Origin: Adiantum capillus-veneris
Lineage: Eukaryota > Streptophyta > Polypodiopsida > Polypodiales > Pteridaceae
DNA: 60,000 bases
Direction: 5' to 3'
Assembly: GCA_014529385.2 (NCBI GenBank)
Contig: CM043966.1
Coordinates: 93,695,087-93,755,086, forward strand
Of the stretch, positions 48,441 through 57,895 are shown piece after piece. The notes under the pieces were generated by a model. It was not told where the DNA came from and searched no databases. It saw nothing but the letters and a program-made list of their open reading frames with translations. The position numbers and the translations under genes are program-made. Within the stretch, counting starts at the first letter, position 1. Each line of letters begins with the position of its first letter.

Positions 48441-48749
48441 ACACACAAGGAGGTGAAGAAGAAGAAGATGGAGATGGAGATGGAGCAAGAGCACTCTTCT
48501 ATTGCACAAACGAGAGAATAAGTGAATTTTAGGTTTAGTTGGCTTTTATATGAGCTCACCCCATTCACACTTGGGCGCCCATGCTTAGCCAACCAATCCC
48601 TTGAATGTCACAGTTAGAGTGCGCCTCTCATCGGCGATCACTCTTACCCTTTTCCTATTGGTCCGACAAGCCCGGTACCTGACTCTACCAAATACATAAT
48701 ACACGTCCGTCGTAGGTGATGGGGTGTCCGTGAGCCGTGAGGGTTAACA
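48139..48749 (-). repeat. Gypsy-2 5' LTR (611 bp)
   Basis: This is the full-length LTR. Its outer end GTTAACA at 48749 is followed by the duplicated target CAAGG. The TATA box is at 48543-48550, and an embedded (CT)n(CA)n tract at 48381-48447 is longer than in Gypsy-1. Confidence 0.94.
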
Positions 48750-48997
48750 CAAGGCGAGGGATATTTGATTAGTATTAGAACAATAACCTTTTGATGGGAT
48801 CCATCACAACAACTAGCCCATCTGTGAACGCACGCGCACGCGCACACACAACCATTCAAGTCCATTGTGTCCTTTTTGGGCGCCGGGGGGGGGGGGGGAG
48901 GGGGCTCTTCACTATATGGCACGGCTCTAGCCAAGGGGGATCTATGGTGGGAAAGAGAAGCGGAAATCGCAATGCAATCTCAGCCGTCCGTCGACTC

Positions 48998-49056
48998 GGT
49001 GAACTAGGGGTGAACTTGGGGCAAAAATGGTGCCCCGAGTTCACTCCTAGTTCACC
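48998..49056. repeat. strong hairpin inside the inverted-repeat element
   Basis: GGTGAACTAGGGGTGAACTT and the following bases pair with the segment ending CTCCTAGTTCACC. The stem is about 26 bp with few mismatches and a loop of about six bases. Confidence 0.85.
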
Positions 49057-49071
49057 CGCCTCGTGGGGTGT

Positions 49072-49135
49072 GGGTCGAACCCTGGACATCTCGGTTGCCA
49101 CACGAATGTCATACCACCACGCTAGCGCTCATCGC
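49072..49135 (-). repeat. possible tRNA-derived SINE head
   Basis: On the minus strand TAGCGTGGTGG (49114-49124) resembles a Pol III A box. GGTTCGACCC (49072-49081) resembles a B box, about 43 bases downstream, which is normal spacing. No cloverleaf is evident, so this is not called a tRNA gene. Confidence 0.45.
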
Positions 49136-49543
49136 TGCCCACAATGGCATGGCACATGATCACACTCTAGTTTACCCGCCCCTAGTTCATCCCCAGTTAA
49201 CCCAACCCTAGTTCACTGCACGATTCAACATCTGAGATTAAAGCTGCCTTGCCCCCCCAAATTTGGGTTCTAGATCCCCTCTGAGCCAGAGCCGTGCCGT
49301 ATAGTGACACAAGGCGGGACTCGTGGGATCTACGACAAGGGCGACTTATCGACCGGGCGAGTGATGTGGGCCGTCAGATCGATGCAACGGGGGGGCAGGT
49401 TTTTAATCGTGCAAAGGCGCATTATGTTCAACAACACGCGACAGTGCATGTGGAGGGGGAGGTTGTGGGTTCAAAGGGACAACGCGATGTAGGGAACCCT
49501 AAAATTTTTATTTACATTGGGGAAGATCAACGGCTGATTCATC

Positions 49544-49697
49544 TCCAGCGTCGATCCTTCTACTTTTGCCAGTGTCCGGGGGGGAGATGTTACCATTGTT
49601 TTCTAAAATGTAAATTGTACTCCAGCGTCGATCCTTCTACTTTTGCCAGTGTCCGGGGGGAGATGTTACCATTGTTTTCTAAAATGTAAATTGTATT
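49544..49697. repeat. 77-bp tandem duplication
   Basis: TCCAGCGTCGATCCTTCTAC through AAATGTAAATTGTA is present twice, at 49544 and 49621, nearly identical apart from one G in a run. Confidence 0.93.
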
Positions 49698-49857
49698 TTT
49701 TTTTTGTTTTTTTTGCAAAACTCACACTCACCGAAGACAAATGTGAAATGCTAACGATGTGCAGACATGGGCGCGACTGAACGAGGTTGGGGCAGCGTCA
49801 GACAAGTACGCGGAGGTGGAAGAAGCAGGAGAAGGAGGAGGAGTCCTTGCTTTGGCG

Positions 49858-50070
49858 ATGGAGCCAGAAGAGATTGCCGTCGTGCTAACCAGAGCCTCGG
49901 AACTGCACTCCAAACTCAGCGACGCCATCTCCTTTGCTGTCGAAGAATCTCCTTCTTCTTCTTCCCGCTTAACAGTCCTGCCAAATGGAGATGGTTCTTC
50001 AGAGCTCCGTAGCCTTGCTGCTATTCGTGATTCCCTGGAAGTCTTGGAAGAGCAACTCGAGTCTTTACAG
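49858..50070 (+). CDS. PDV2: probable first exon of a PDV2-like plastid-division protein
   Basis: The exon starts at the first in-frame ATG and encodes 71 residues, MEPEEIAVVLTRASELHSKL near the start and LRSLAAIRDSLEVLEEQLES near the end. It closes at TTTACAG/GTTTTT, a good splice donor in phase 0. The two helices and spacing match the N-terminal cytosolic coiled-coil region of plant PDV1/PDV2. These are outer chloroplast envelope proteins that recruit the dynamin ARC5/DRP5B to the division ring. A serine-rich loop lies between the helices. Later exons, with the membrane segment, are not found in the remaining 10 kb, so the intron is very long or the gene is broken. A short out-of-frame upstream ATG frame starts at 49766. 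Codon use is GC-rich compared with the neighbouring repeats. Confidence 0.6.
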
Positions 50071-50117
50071 GTTTTTCCTTGCTCTTTGATCCCCACATTG
50101 TTGTTTTTCTTTTCTTT

Positions 50118-50158
<41 letters not shown>

Positions 50159-50929
50159 GCCGACCACACAAAGTCAGCCAGCTAGCCACAAGGCAGCCTT
50201 TAGAGTGGTTTGGCTGGCTGGAGGGAAATGGCTGGCAGTTTGCAAGTAAGCCAGCCAATCAAATGCCTTCCTCTTTGGGCTGGCCATGGATTTCCATTCC
50301 ACCAACTTCACCTGTTGGTCAACTGCCTCATGTGCTTGTGCAAGGAGCTCACTAGCCATTCACATTTTGGACAATGTTCATGTTGGAACTTGGAGCCTGT
50401 GTTGTCTCCGTACGGTGGCATATAGCGTCGATAAGTCTGCGAGAAGCCAGGGCCGAGAAGTAGTTCCAAACCCCGATAAGCAGTGTATGGCTGTTTTATA
50501 CCATGCATATGCAGTTTGACAAGTTTTTCAGGGGTGCTCTCAAGTTTAACTATACAAATGAACCTCATGTCTCATTTTGTAGACACGGTATATATGTTAT
50601 GGTTGAAGGTTGATTATTGTTCACATTTTGTTGGGTATGTCTTTGTCTTATTGTCGTATTTGCTTCTCTTTTCTGCTTAATGTTATCAAAGTGCGAAGGG
50701 TAAAAACACATCGACATGTCTACATAGCTTGGAGACCCTTTCGGAGACGTGGTAGTTATTCTTCCTTTTGTTATTTTGGCTGTCCTCTCGTAGTAATTTT
50801 CAAGTATGAAGAGCTTGTGAATAATTGAACGTAAAGATTTATTGTGCCAGTGAAATTAAAACGTTTATTTTGGACGTGTCATCATATAGAAGAAGATGTC
50901 AAAGTGCAACGGAAGGGATGGTGACATGG

Positions 50930-50932
<3 letters not shown>

Positions 50933-51002
<70 letters not shown>
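50933..51002. repeat. (GA)n microsatellite, 70 bp
   Basis: An uninterrupted GA run. Confidence 0.98.
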
Positions 51003-51004
<2 letters not shown>

Positions 51005-52379
51005 TATGAACAAGAGAGGCTCTACGTTCAAGCCTGTTTGCTATGCATTTGCTGCAGCCTCATTTCTTGCGTGTTGTAGCTGACCTAGGTGCATGTGTCG
51101 TTGCAGGTTAAAATTCACGTTCTTAATTTCATGTGTTACCTTATGCGTAACAAAATTAAGGGTGGCACGTTAATTTGCTGAGCGCAAGGTTATGTGTCCT
51201 TGTCTTAGAGACAAATTGCAACATGCCCTATGCACACGCAAACACCTTTTCAATAGGGGTAGGTTGGTCTTTTTTTTGTTGAGGAGTGTTGGAGATATGT
51301 CATCACCAGATGGTGGCATTCTAGGTTGCACAACATGGTTGTATGGTTAGAATGGCCCTGCATAGGCATTACTAAGCTAATCTTTTCCCATGTATTAGCT
51401 TTTCAGCCGAGGTATAATATTTCTACTGAGATGGCTAACCTACTAATTTTATATGCCATTGTCGTTATTTTGATGGTGTGGTAGGTTAATCAGAGCCCAA
51501 GTCAGTCTGAAACAGGGCGCCCTCCTATTTGTAGGTCTCTAGATGACTTTTATGAACATAGAGGTTAACTCAGGATGAGTGCTCAGTGCGTACTCAAGGC
51601 TCCTTTATGAGAGAGATGTACAATATACTAGAGAGAGAGATACTCTAAGTGATAGAGAAAGAAGACTTAACACCGGATGGGGTCCCAAACACCCCTCCAA
51701 GGGTCGCCCTGTCACGTGCGCACTACAATTGCGCCACGTGGACAAGCTTCTGATACATTCTAGCGTCGGTCTTAGCCTAGGACCTAGCTTGGCACCCTTG
51801 TGAGCCTCTAGCAAGACATGCATGACCAGGCATGTCATAGTTGCATACCCTCTCTTGCACAGTACAGTCATTCCAGCATATATGCACTTTAGTGCGTGTG
51901 AACCACCTCTAGCATGGCATTTAAGTACAAGTGACATTTAGGCTTTTTTAGGAAATCGTGGGCTTCAGAAGGATTGCTCGACCCAGCTTATAAGTCCTAT
52001 ATAGGCAGCCTATGGCAACGCTTGAGAAGGCAAAAGGCAGAAGAAGCACCACGGAAGCAGCACTGCAGGACCAAGTACTCGTAGAATCCAGATCAGTACT
52101 AGCGTTTTCTGCCCCTTCTCCCCATCGCCAACGTTTTCCATCATTCAGCCAACATTTTTAGACATCAGCATTTTTTGAAGCATCAACATCATCACTTCTA
52201 GCCATTGGTTTTCAGCCCTTGTCGCTAGCCAAGGTGCAGATCCATGCCACAAAACCATTAGCGTTTTTCAGTTTCAGCCCATCACCGCCACCGGCGATAG
52301 CGGATCAGCCCATAACCTTGTCGTCGTCGCAATACCAAGCATCTCTAGCAGCCCCATTAGCACCTCAGCAACACCGCAG

Positions 52380-52530
52380 TACCAAGCACCAAGTACCCGC
52401 TATACCCAACACTTAGCCTCTCAAGTACCAAGCATCGACCGTAGTACCCCTCAACATTGTTGCAATACCAAGTACCTCCAGCAAGTACCGGTTAGTACCT
52501 CAAGACTGCAGCATCTAAGTACCCGTCAAG
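52380..52530. repeat. AAGTACC-rich degenerate repeat
   Basis: The words AGTACC and CAAGTACC occur many times at irregular 12-25 bp spacing. Confidence 0.6.
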
Positions 52531-53555
52531 CATCTCAACATTTATCATCATTGTATCAGCATTTGTGCGAGAAATAAAGAAAGTACTTGCTCTGTCAACA
52601 GAACAAGGGGGCCCTTGAGGGTGGTTTGGACCCGACATGCGGTGTCGTCTCTCTCGCGTCTCTCTCTTTGATCCAGTTTAGTTCAGTTCTTTTAAGTGAA
52701 GTAAAGTAACCTTGTGTTTATGCGAAGTACTAGATCCGAGCAAAATCCTTAAAGACTTCCGCTGCACCTGACACCCCCTCTCATCGCTAGAGAGGTATTT
52801 GCTTTAGATTGCACAAATGTTGATAGGATGATCCTAGATGCTGAGATGCTGATGGGATCTTTACTGATGCTCGGATCGGAGAGGGTGAGGTTGGAAATGC
52901 AAAACACTAGGGATGCTCTATGGGATCTGCAAACACGACGAGGCTAAGGCTGATCTGGTATGGCTGATGTCGAGGATGGGCTGAAAATTGAAAAATGTTG
53001 GTCTTGAGGATGGATATGAGGGCTGAAAACTGCAAAGATTGATCTGATTCAAAAAGGCTATGCTGATGGCTGATTTGGTGCTGAACTGTTGGCGCTGAAA
53101 TTTGGGTGCAAAAACGTTGGTACAATTGATGGGAAAACGCCAATGGGCTGATGGTATTGCTACTAGGAAATGAATAGTGACCCAAGGGGTTACCTTTATA
53201 CTGCAGGGAAGTTGGGTCGAGCAGTTGCCAGAGTGCCAGGTTACACCCCACGACTTCATTAATACTGGGCTAAAATATTAATCATTAATAAGTTTAGGAA
53301 CCTATCAATAAGAGGTGCTTCATATACAAATACTTCCTATGCTTGGTGCTATGCTACTGTTTGGGAACACTTCCCAATGCCTACTCCTAACAGACAGTGG
53401 TTGTGCTCATGTGCAATTACAAGGTATGCAACTATTGTAGAGTGTGTGGACATGTAGGTCCTGCGGATAGGCTCACAAAAGTGCCAAAACACTTCCTAGG
53501 CTGTCCTTAACCCTAGAAGTAGGAGTTAGCTTGTGCACATGCACATAGGGTTAGA

Positions 53556-54159
53556 TGTAACAAACTTGGACACTCTAAGTCAAGATTCTACCGCGACACA
53601 GCAGAGATTCACTTCAAACAGTTCACAGGTCACAAGTGATTCGACACAACGCGGCGGAGTTCCGTGCCTAGAGATATTGGCCCCAAAGACTGGCGCCCCT
53701 TTCGGTATTTCTTTTTGTATCAATCTGTGCTCAAAGTACGAGTGGGAGGGGTGGGTCTCCCTCTCAGACTGTGCGTCCAGATGCTCTACAGAGTGGGAGC
53801 CCTACCCACGTTTATAAAGGTTTACAAGGGATCTTAAAAGCAGAGCCCCAAAACCTCTCACTGAAAAGCCTTGCAAAAATAAAGCAGTTAATCTCACAAG
53901 CCTCTTGGGAATTAAAGCAAATAGTCCCAAAAGCTTCAAAACTGCCAAAAATCAACATTGCATAAAATATGCCCAGCTTTTGCGTAGAGTAAAGCTGTCC
54001 GTACAGATGCCGTGATTTGCGCCGCAAAATTCGGAATTCCGTTTAGCATGACATGTCAACACTCAGCGTGAAATCCGAGGATTTTGCCACGTCATTGTCC
54101 CTTTCACGGGCCTGCAAGAGAGTGTGTGTGTCACCATGCCACGTCACTAGTTTGTGATA
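53556..54159 (-). repeat. chromovirus LTR-1 (3' LTR of unit A)
   Basis: The plus strand begins TGTAACAAACTTGG and ends TTTGTGATA, and is followed by CTCCCCTCTTGAAAGC, the polypurine tract on the coding strand. It aligns with 56739-57300 through the conserved block GAGTTCCGTGCCTAGAGATA and the words around it. Confidence 0.88.
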
Positions 54160-54781
54160 TACTCCCCTCTTGAAAGCATTGTAATCGCCCTCGATTACTC
54201 CTACAAAACAGACAGAAGCCATAAACTGTCTTAGCAGACACTTACTATTAGTACCGACGCACTAGGAACACACATCTAGCACATGTACCAATCGACAGTC
54301 ACATCGTAGGACATCACTTGACAAATCACATTCAAAATTCATTCAGATATCAGACCATGATTAATCGGCAACGTATTTAGCAATCGCATCTAGATCCACT
54401 CGGGACCTCATAGATGCCCGATTAACTAATCCTTATTACAATCACGTCCATCGAGATCTTTCAGACCAAAATGTTGGAGTCATTTCATTTATCAGTTCCT
54501 GCACTTGCCACATAGACAAGTCAAGAACAAATCAGTATCATATTCGGGAATTCTAGTTCATAAAGTCATACAGTAGAATACTGTCAGCTCACAGTATCCC
54601 TGAAACTCAAAAGCGACATCAGTGACTTTAGTATCAAAAATCGGGTCAATCTGTTGACAAAGTAGTGGAGCGACTCTTGTGCATACCCGGTGTACCAAAT
54701 TCCGCCCAGTTGAGTTCGGGGTTCTATTTTGGAATAGACTATGCTAAACCAAATGCTTCAAGGTAAACGTTCACAATCTGA
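54160..54781 (-). other. unit A 3' untranslated region
   Basis: This is alignable with 57301-57892 in unit B (words GACTTTAGTATCAAAA and GTCAGCT). No gene is evident. Confidence 0.7.
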
Positions 54782-55505
54782 GGAGTATCTGCCAGGTCCT
54801 CTTGCTCCATCCACTTCGCATCCAATGCGGGATAGTTCTTGAACTTAACCAAGAACCGCCTTATCATTTTACCTTTTACCTTTCTGTCTTTATGTGCCAA
54901 AATCTCTTATGGAACGAGTATCTCTTGGTTTTCCTCCACTTCGGGTTGCTCATGTGGCTCCCCATCATCGGGCACATCGCCTTTAAAAGGCTTCAGGAGA
55001 CTCACATGAAAAGCATTGTGAATCCTCCAAGTATCGGGCAGCTTCAGTTGGAAGGAGACATCATTTATCTTTTCGGAAATCTGTAAAGGTCCGTAGCATC
55101 TCATGCTAAGCTTTGGAAAAAGCCGCTCCTTTCCCTTTTTCTTTCTCAGGCGTGCCTTCTCAAAGCGTAAGAGCACCCAATTGTTCTCCTTTCATTTCAA
55201 ATCGCGATGATGTCGATCTGCTGCCTTTTTGTCTTTCTTGAGATTTCTGCAAAGCCTCCCGGACCTTGGCAAAAGCCGTGTCCAAGTCCCGCGTGTCCTC
55301 GTCGACTTCAAAAATCTTTATCTTTCGTGCTTAGGAAGGGTGGAACCTTAGTAGCACCTTCAATAATCTCAAAGGGTGCCTTCCCCGTCGAAGAGTGTAT
55401 CGTGTTATTGTAGGCAAATTCCACCAAAGGTAAATACTTTTCCCATTGAGTCTTCTAATCCGAGATGAAAGACTTCAATAAATCTAGTAGCACTGAATTA
55501 GCTTG
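54782..55505 (-). pseudogene. unit A integrase C-terminus and chromodomain remnant
   Basis: The minus strand shows ARLRKKKGKERLFPKLSM, CYGPLQISEKINDVSF and DTWRIHNAFHVSLLKPF, ending in a damaged chromodomain region. Upstream it matches unit B integrase up to about 55505 with several stops. There the sequence jumps to the gag-side region, so the protease, RT, RNase H and most of integrase are deleted. Confidence 0.85.
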
Positions 55506-55588
55506 TGGGTGGAAAGATGAATACATATCAGTTAAGGACTGAGGGTCCATTGGGAAGATGGAAAAGAAAAAGGAGGGAAGACAAAAAC

Positions 55589-56257
55589 CTAGGGGGGGTC
55601 ATTTGTGGGGGGAGCCGGTTTGGGATTTCGAAACTCCTGGATGATAGCTTTACCACCTCGGTAGAGTGCCAATTTACCTTGTTTGCGGGCTTTATGTACC
55701 TTCTTGAGCTCTTCACTTTTGCATTTGAGTTGTAGAGGAGTGAGTTCTTCTGCGATCCAAAACTTGGTACCTTTGAGAAGACGTGTTTGTTGGAGAAGCT
55801 TGAGCCGACCTTCCCTACTTCCGAATTCCAGGATGGCATGCTCATGTGGTTTAGGCTTGTCAGGGCCTCTCGAGGTGATACAATCTACTACATTGTAGTC
55901 GAGCTTGAACGTCTTGAGAGTCTCGTTGAGGAAATTGATGCGCTCCGAGAAGTCGTTCTTGGTTGTTTCCCATGCTTGAGGTAGCCCGCCAATGCGGACC
56001 TTGAGGGTATTTTCTTCTTGAAGTCGTCGTTCTCGAAGCTCTATTGTCACACATGTTTTCATCTTTGCAAGTGTTGCCGAGTGTGTTTTGATGGCCTTGG
56101 CTTCAACTTCTTTCACTTTGTTGGTTGTAAGATTGGCCATGGACTCAAATCGTGCTTCAAGCTTGCTAAGGCGAGCTTTGAGATCGTGATTCTCTTCCAT
56201 GACCCGATTGAGATCTGCTTGGAGGCGCTCGATTCGATCGGATTTGCTCGGTGCCAC
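55589..56257 (-). CDS. coiled-coil plus RRM-like protein in gag position, LINE-1 ORF1p-like
   Basis: This is an intact frame of 222 codons starting MAPSKSDRIERLQADLNRV. Residues 5-80 form a heptad-rich coiled coil. Residues about 85-150 contain LKVRIGGLP and EHAILEFGS, resembling the first and third strands of an RNA-recognition motif. Residues about 160-210 (FWIAEELTPLQLKCKSEEL, KLALYRGGKAII) resemble the C-terminal domain of LINE-1 ORF1p. It has no zinc knuckle and no gag signature. It sits just inside the 5' LTR (56739-57300) of a minus-strand chromovirus unit. It may be that family's gag or a captured LINE fragment. It would bind nucleic acid. Assignment rests on pattern, not on a search. 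Confidence 0.5.
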   Translation of the reverse strand: MAPSKSDRIERLQADLNRVMEENHDLKARLSKLEARFESMANLTTNKVKEVEAKAIKTHSATLAKMKTCVTIELRERRLQEENTLKVRIGGLPQAWETTKNDFSERINFLNETLKTFKLDYNVVDCITSRGPDKPKPHEHAILEFGSREGRLKLLQQTRLLKGTKFWIAEELTPLQLKCKSEELKKVHKARKQGKLALYRGGKAIIQEFRNPKPAPPTNDPP

Positions 56258-56499
56258 TAAGACGGCAACAAAGCTCGGTCATGTTTGCCCAATGTCTTCG
56301 GGGTTTTTTCGCTGGTCGTCATGCTTCCAAAGGAAAGCCTCTTTCCGTTGAGTGCTCACATAAAACCGTGAACTATGGGAACCCCTACTTATGTTAGGGT
56401 TTTTTGATGAAGCGTCAAAAGACTTACTCGGGTGTTGTGGGAATCCCTCTTAAGGTAGGGCTTTTTATTATGATGAGGTGTCAATTCGCTACCGAGTAC

Positions 56500-56700
56500 A
56501 AGTACTTGGGCGGGCCGACAGCGGCCGCAGCGGCTACAGGAGTTGACGCAGGCTGACGGCGACGTTGATAGTGCAGGGCGGTAACTGTAGAAGCTAACGC
56601 GGGCCGACGACGAGGATTGTGAGAGTGTCGACAACAGGGCCGACTGCAAAAACTAATGCGAGCCGATGACGAGGACTGTGGGCGTTTTTGGCTTGAGCAA
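56500..56700. repeat. GC-rich degenerate repeat of about 59 bp
   Basis: AACTGTAGAAGCTAACGCGG and the next 20 bases recur about 59 bp later as AACTAATGCGAGCCGATGACG-type sequence. A more diverged copy starts near 56531. It lies in the leader between the LTR and the coiled-coil ORF. Confidence 0.65.
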
Positions 56701-56738
56701 GGCAGGTTTGGAAGATAACGCCCCCCCCACAGGGCCGC

Positions 56739-57300
56739 TGTAACAGACTTGGACACTCCAAGTCAAGAATCAACCGCGATAGCACCAAATAACCACTTCA
56801 AAACAATTCACATATCACAATAGATTTGCACTGGCTCGGCGGAGTTCCGTGCCTAGAGATATTGGCCCCAAAGACTGGCGCCCCTTTCGGTATTTCTTTT
56901 TATATTAATGAGTTCAAAGTACAAGAGAGTGGGTCGGGATTCACTCTCAGACTCTGCGTCCAGATGCTCTGAGAAGTGAGGCCCTCACCACTAATTTTAA
57001 GGTTACAAGGGATGCCCAAAAGCAGAGCCCCAAAATGTTGAAAGCAAAAGCAAATTCTCTCTCTCTCTCAATGAGAGTTAAAATAAAGCAATTCAACTCT
57101 TTCTCTCATCCAAAATCCTTGCGTAGCAAAAAGCTAGGATTTGCGTCGCTCATTATTATTATTATTATTTTTTGTGGTTTTTTCGTCCCCGCGATTTTCG
57201 GAAATTAGGGTTTTTGGCAGAAATTAGGGTTTGCAGGAATTTTAGGGTTTTTGGCAGAAATTAGGGTTTCTGCTGTCCGCCACGTCATCGCTTTGTGACA
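56739..57300 (-). repeat. chromovirus LTR-2, shared by units A and B
   Basis: The plus strand begins TGTAACAGACTTGG and ends CTTTGTGACA. It serves as 5' LTR of unit A and 3' LTR of unit B; the polypurine tract of unit B (TACCCCCCTCTTGAAAGC on the plus strand) follows it. I could not identify a standard primer site at its left edge. Confidence 0.88.
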
Positions 57301-57895
57301 TACCCCCCTCTTGAAAGCATTGTAATCGACCGCGATTACGCGTGCAAAACTGACAAAAGCCATAAACCGTCTTAGCAGACACTGACTGTTAGTACCTATG
57401 TACTAGGAACACACATCTAGCACATGTACAAAATCGACAGTCACATCACAGGACATCACCAGACATCACAGGACATCACATGACATTCAACATTCATTCG
57501 GATCTTAAAGCATGATTTATCGGCAATGTAGCTAGCAATCACATCTAGGTCCAATCGGGACCTCATCGATGTCCGATTGACTAACCCCTATTGCAACCAT
57601 GTCTATTCGAGATCAATCAAACCAAAATGCTGCAGTCATTTCGGCTATCAGTTCCTGCACTCAAAAGAAGTGAAGAACAAATCAGTATCATTATCAGGAA
57701 TTCCATTTCATAAAGTCATCGAGCAGAATACTGTCAGCTATTAGTGTCCCTGAAGCTCAAAGAGACATTAGTGACTTTAGTATCAAAATCGAGGCATCTG
57801 TTGACAAAGGAGCGGAGTGACTCCCCTCTTGTGCATCCCACTGCACTTGATCTCCGGCCAAGCTGAATTCTGGGTTCCGTTTGGAGTAGACTATG
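57301..57895 (-). other. unit B 3' untranslated region
   Basis: This is conserved with 54160-54781 of unit A; no coding sequence is seen. Confidence 0.7.

Larger units (their letters stand above)
28525..48749 (-). mobile_element. Gypsy-2, Ty3/gypsy element with nested insertions
   Basis: The termini are TGTGCGC on the left and GTTAACA on the right, and both flanks carry the 5-bp duplication CAAGG (28520-28524 and 48750-48754). After removing the nested 6.3-kb copia, the element is about 13.9 kb. Order in the coding direction is: 5' LTR, tRNA-Asp primer site, leader, gag, first protease, RT, RNase H, integrase, second retropepsin-like domain, tail, internal polypurine tract and TATA, accessory ORF, 1.4-kb non-coding region, polypurine tract, 3' LTR. 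Each coding part carries a few stops or frameshifts. Confidence 0.96.
48910..49306. mobile_element. small inverted-repeat element (CACTA-like ends)
   Basis: CACTATATGGCACGGCTCT at 48910 pairs with its near-complement ending at 49306 over about 34 bp with a few mismatches. No coding capacity is present. Immediate flanks do not show an obvious 3-bp duplication, so assignment to CACTA or another DNA-transposon family is uncertain. It sits between Gypsy-2 and the PDV2-like exon. Confidence 0.6.
50071..53555 (+). other. putative long intron or intergenic DNA
   Basis: Following the splice donor, this holds (GA)n at 50119-50156 and 50933-51002. Between about 51550 and 52770 lies a segment with a TATA-like CCTATATAGGC (about 51988-51998) and AATAAA (about 52573), which could be an unpaired LTR. 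It also has an AAGTACC-rich stretch (52380-52530). No second PDV2 exon and no other gene were recognised. Confidence 0.5.

Noticed and set aside
49072-49135. Possible tRNA gene
   Set aside because: Only A and B box-like words are present; no acceptor or anticodon stems could be drawn.
49759-49857. N-terminal extension of the PDV2-like ORF from 49759
   Set aside because: It would need a GTG start; the first in-frame ATG is 49858 and matches the family N-terminus.
51550-52773. Solo LTR or promoter with TATA and AATAAA
   Set aside because: No target duplication and no matching second copy could be found, so it is mentioned only as a possibility.
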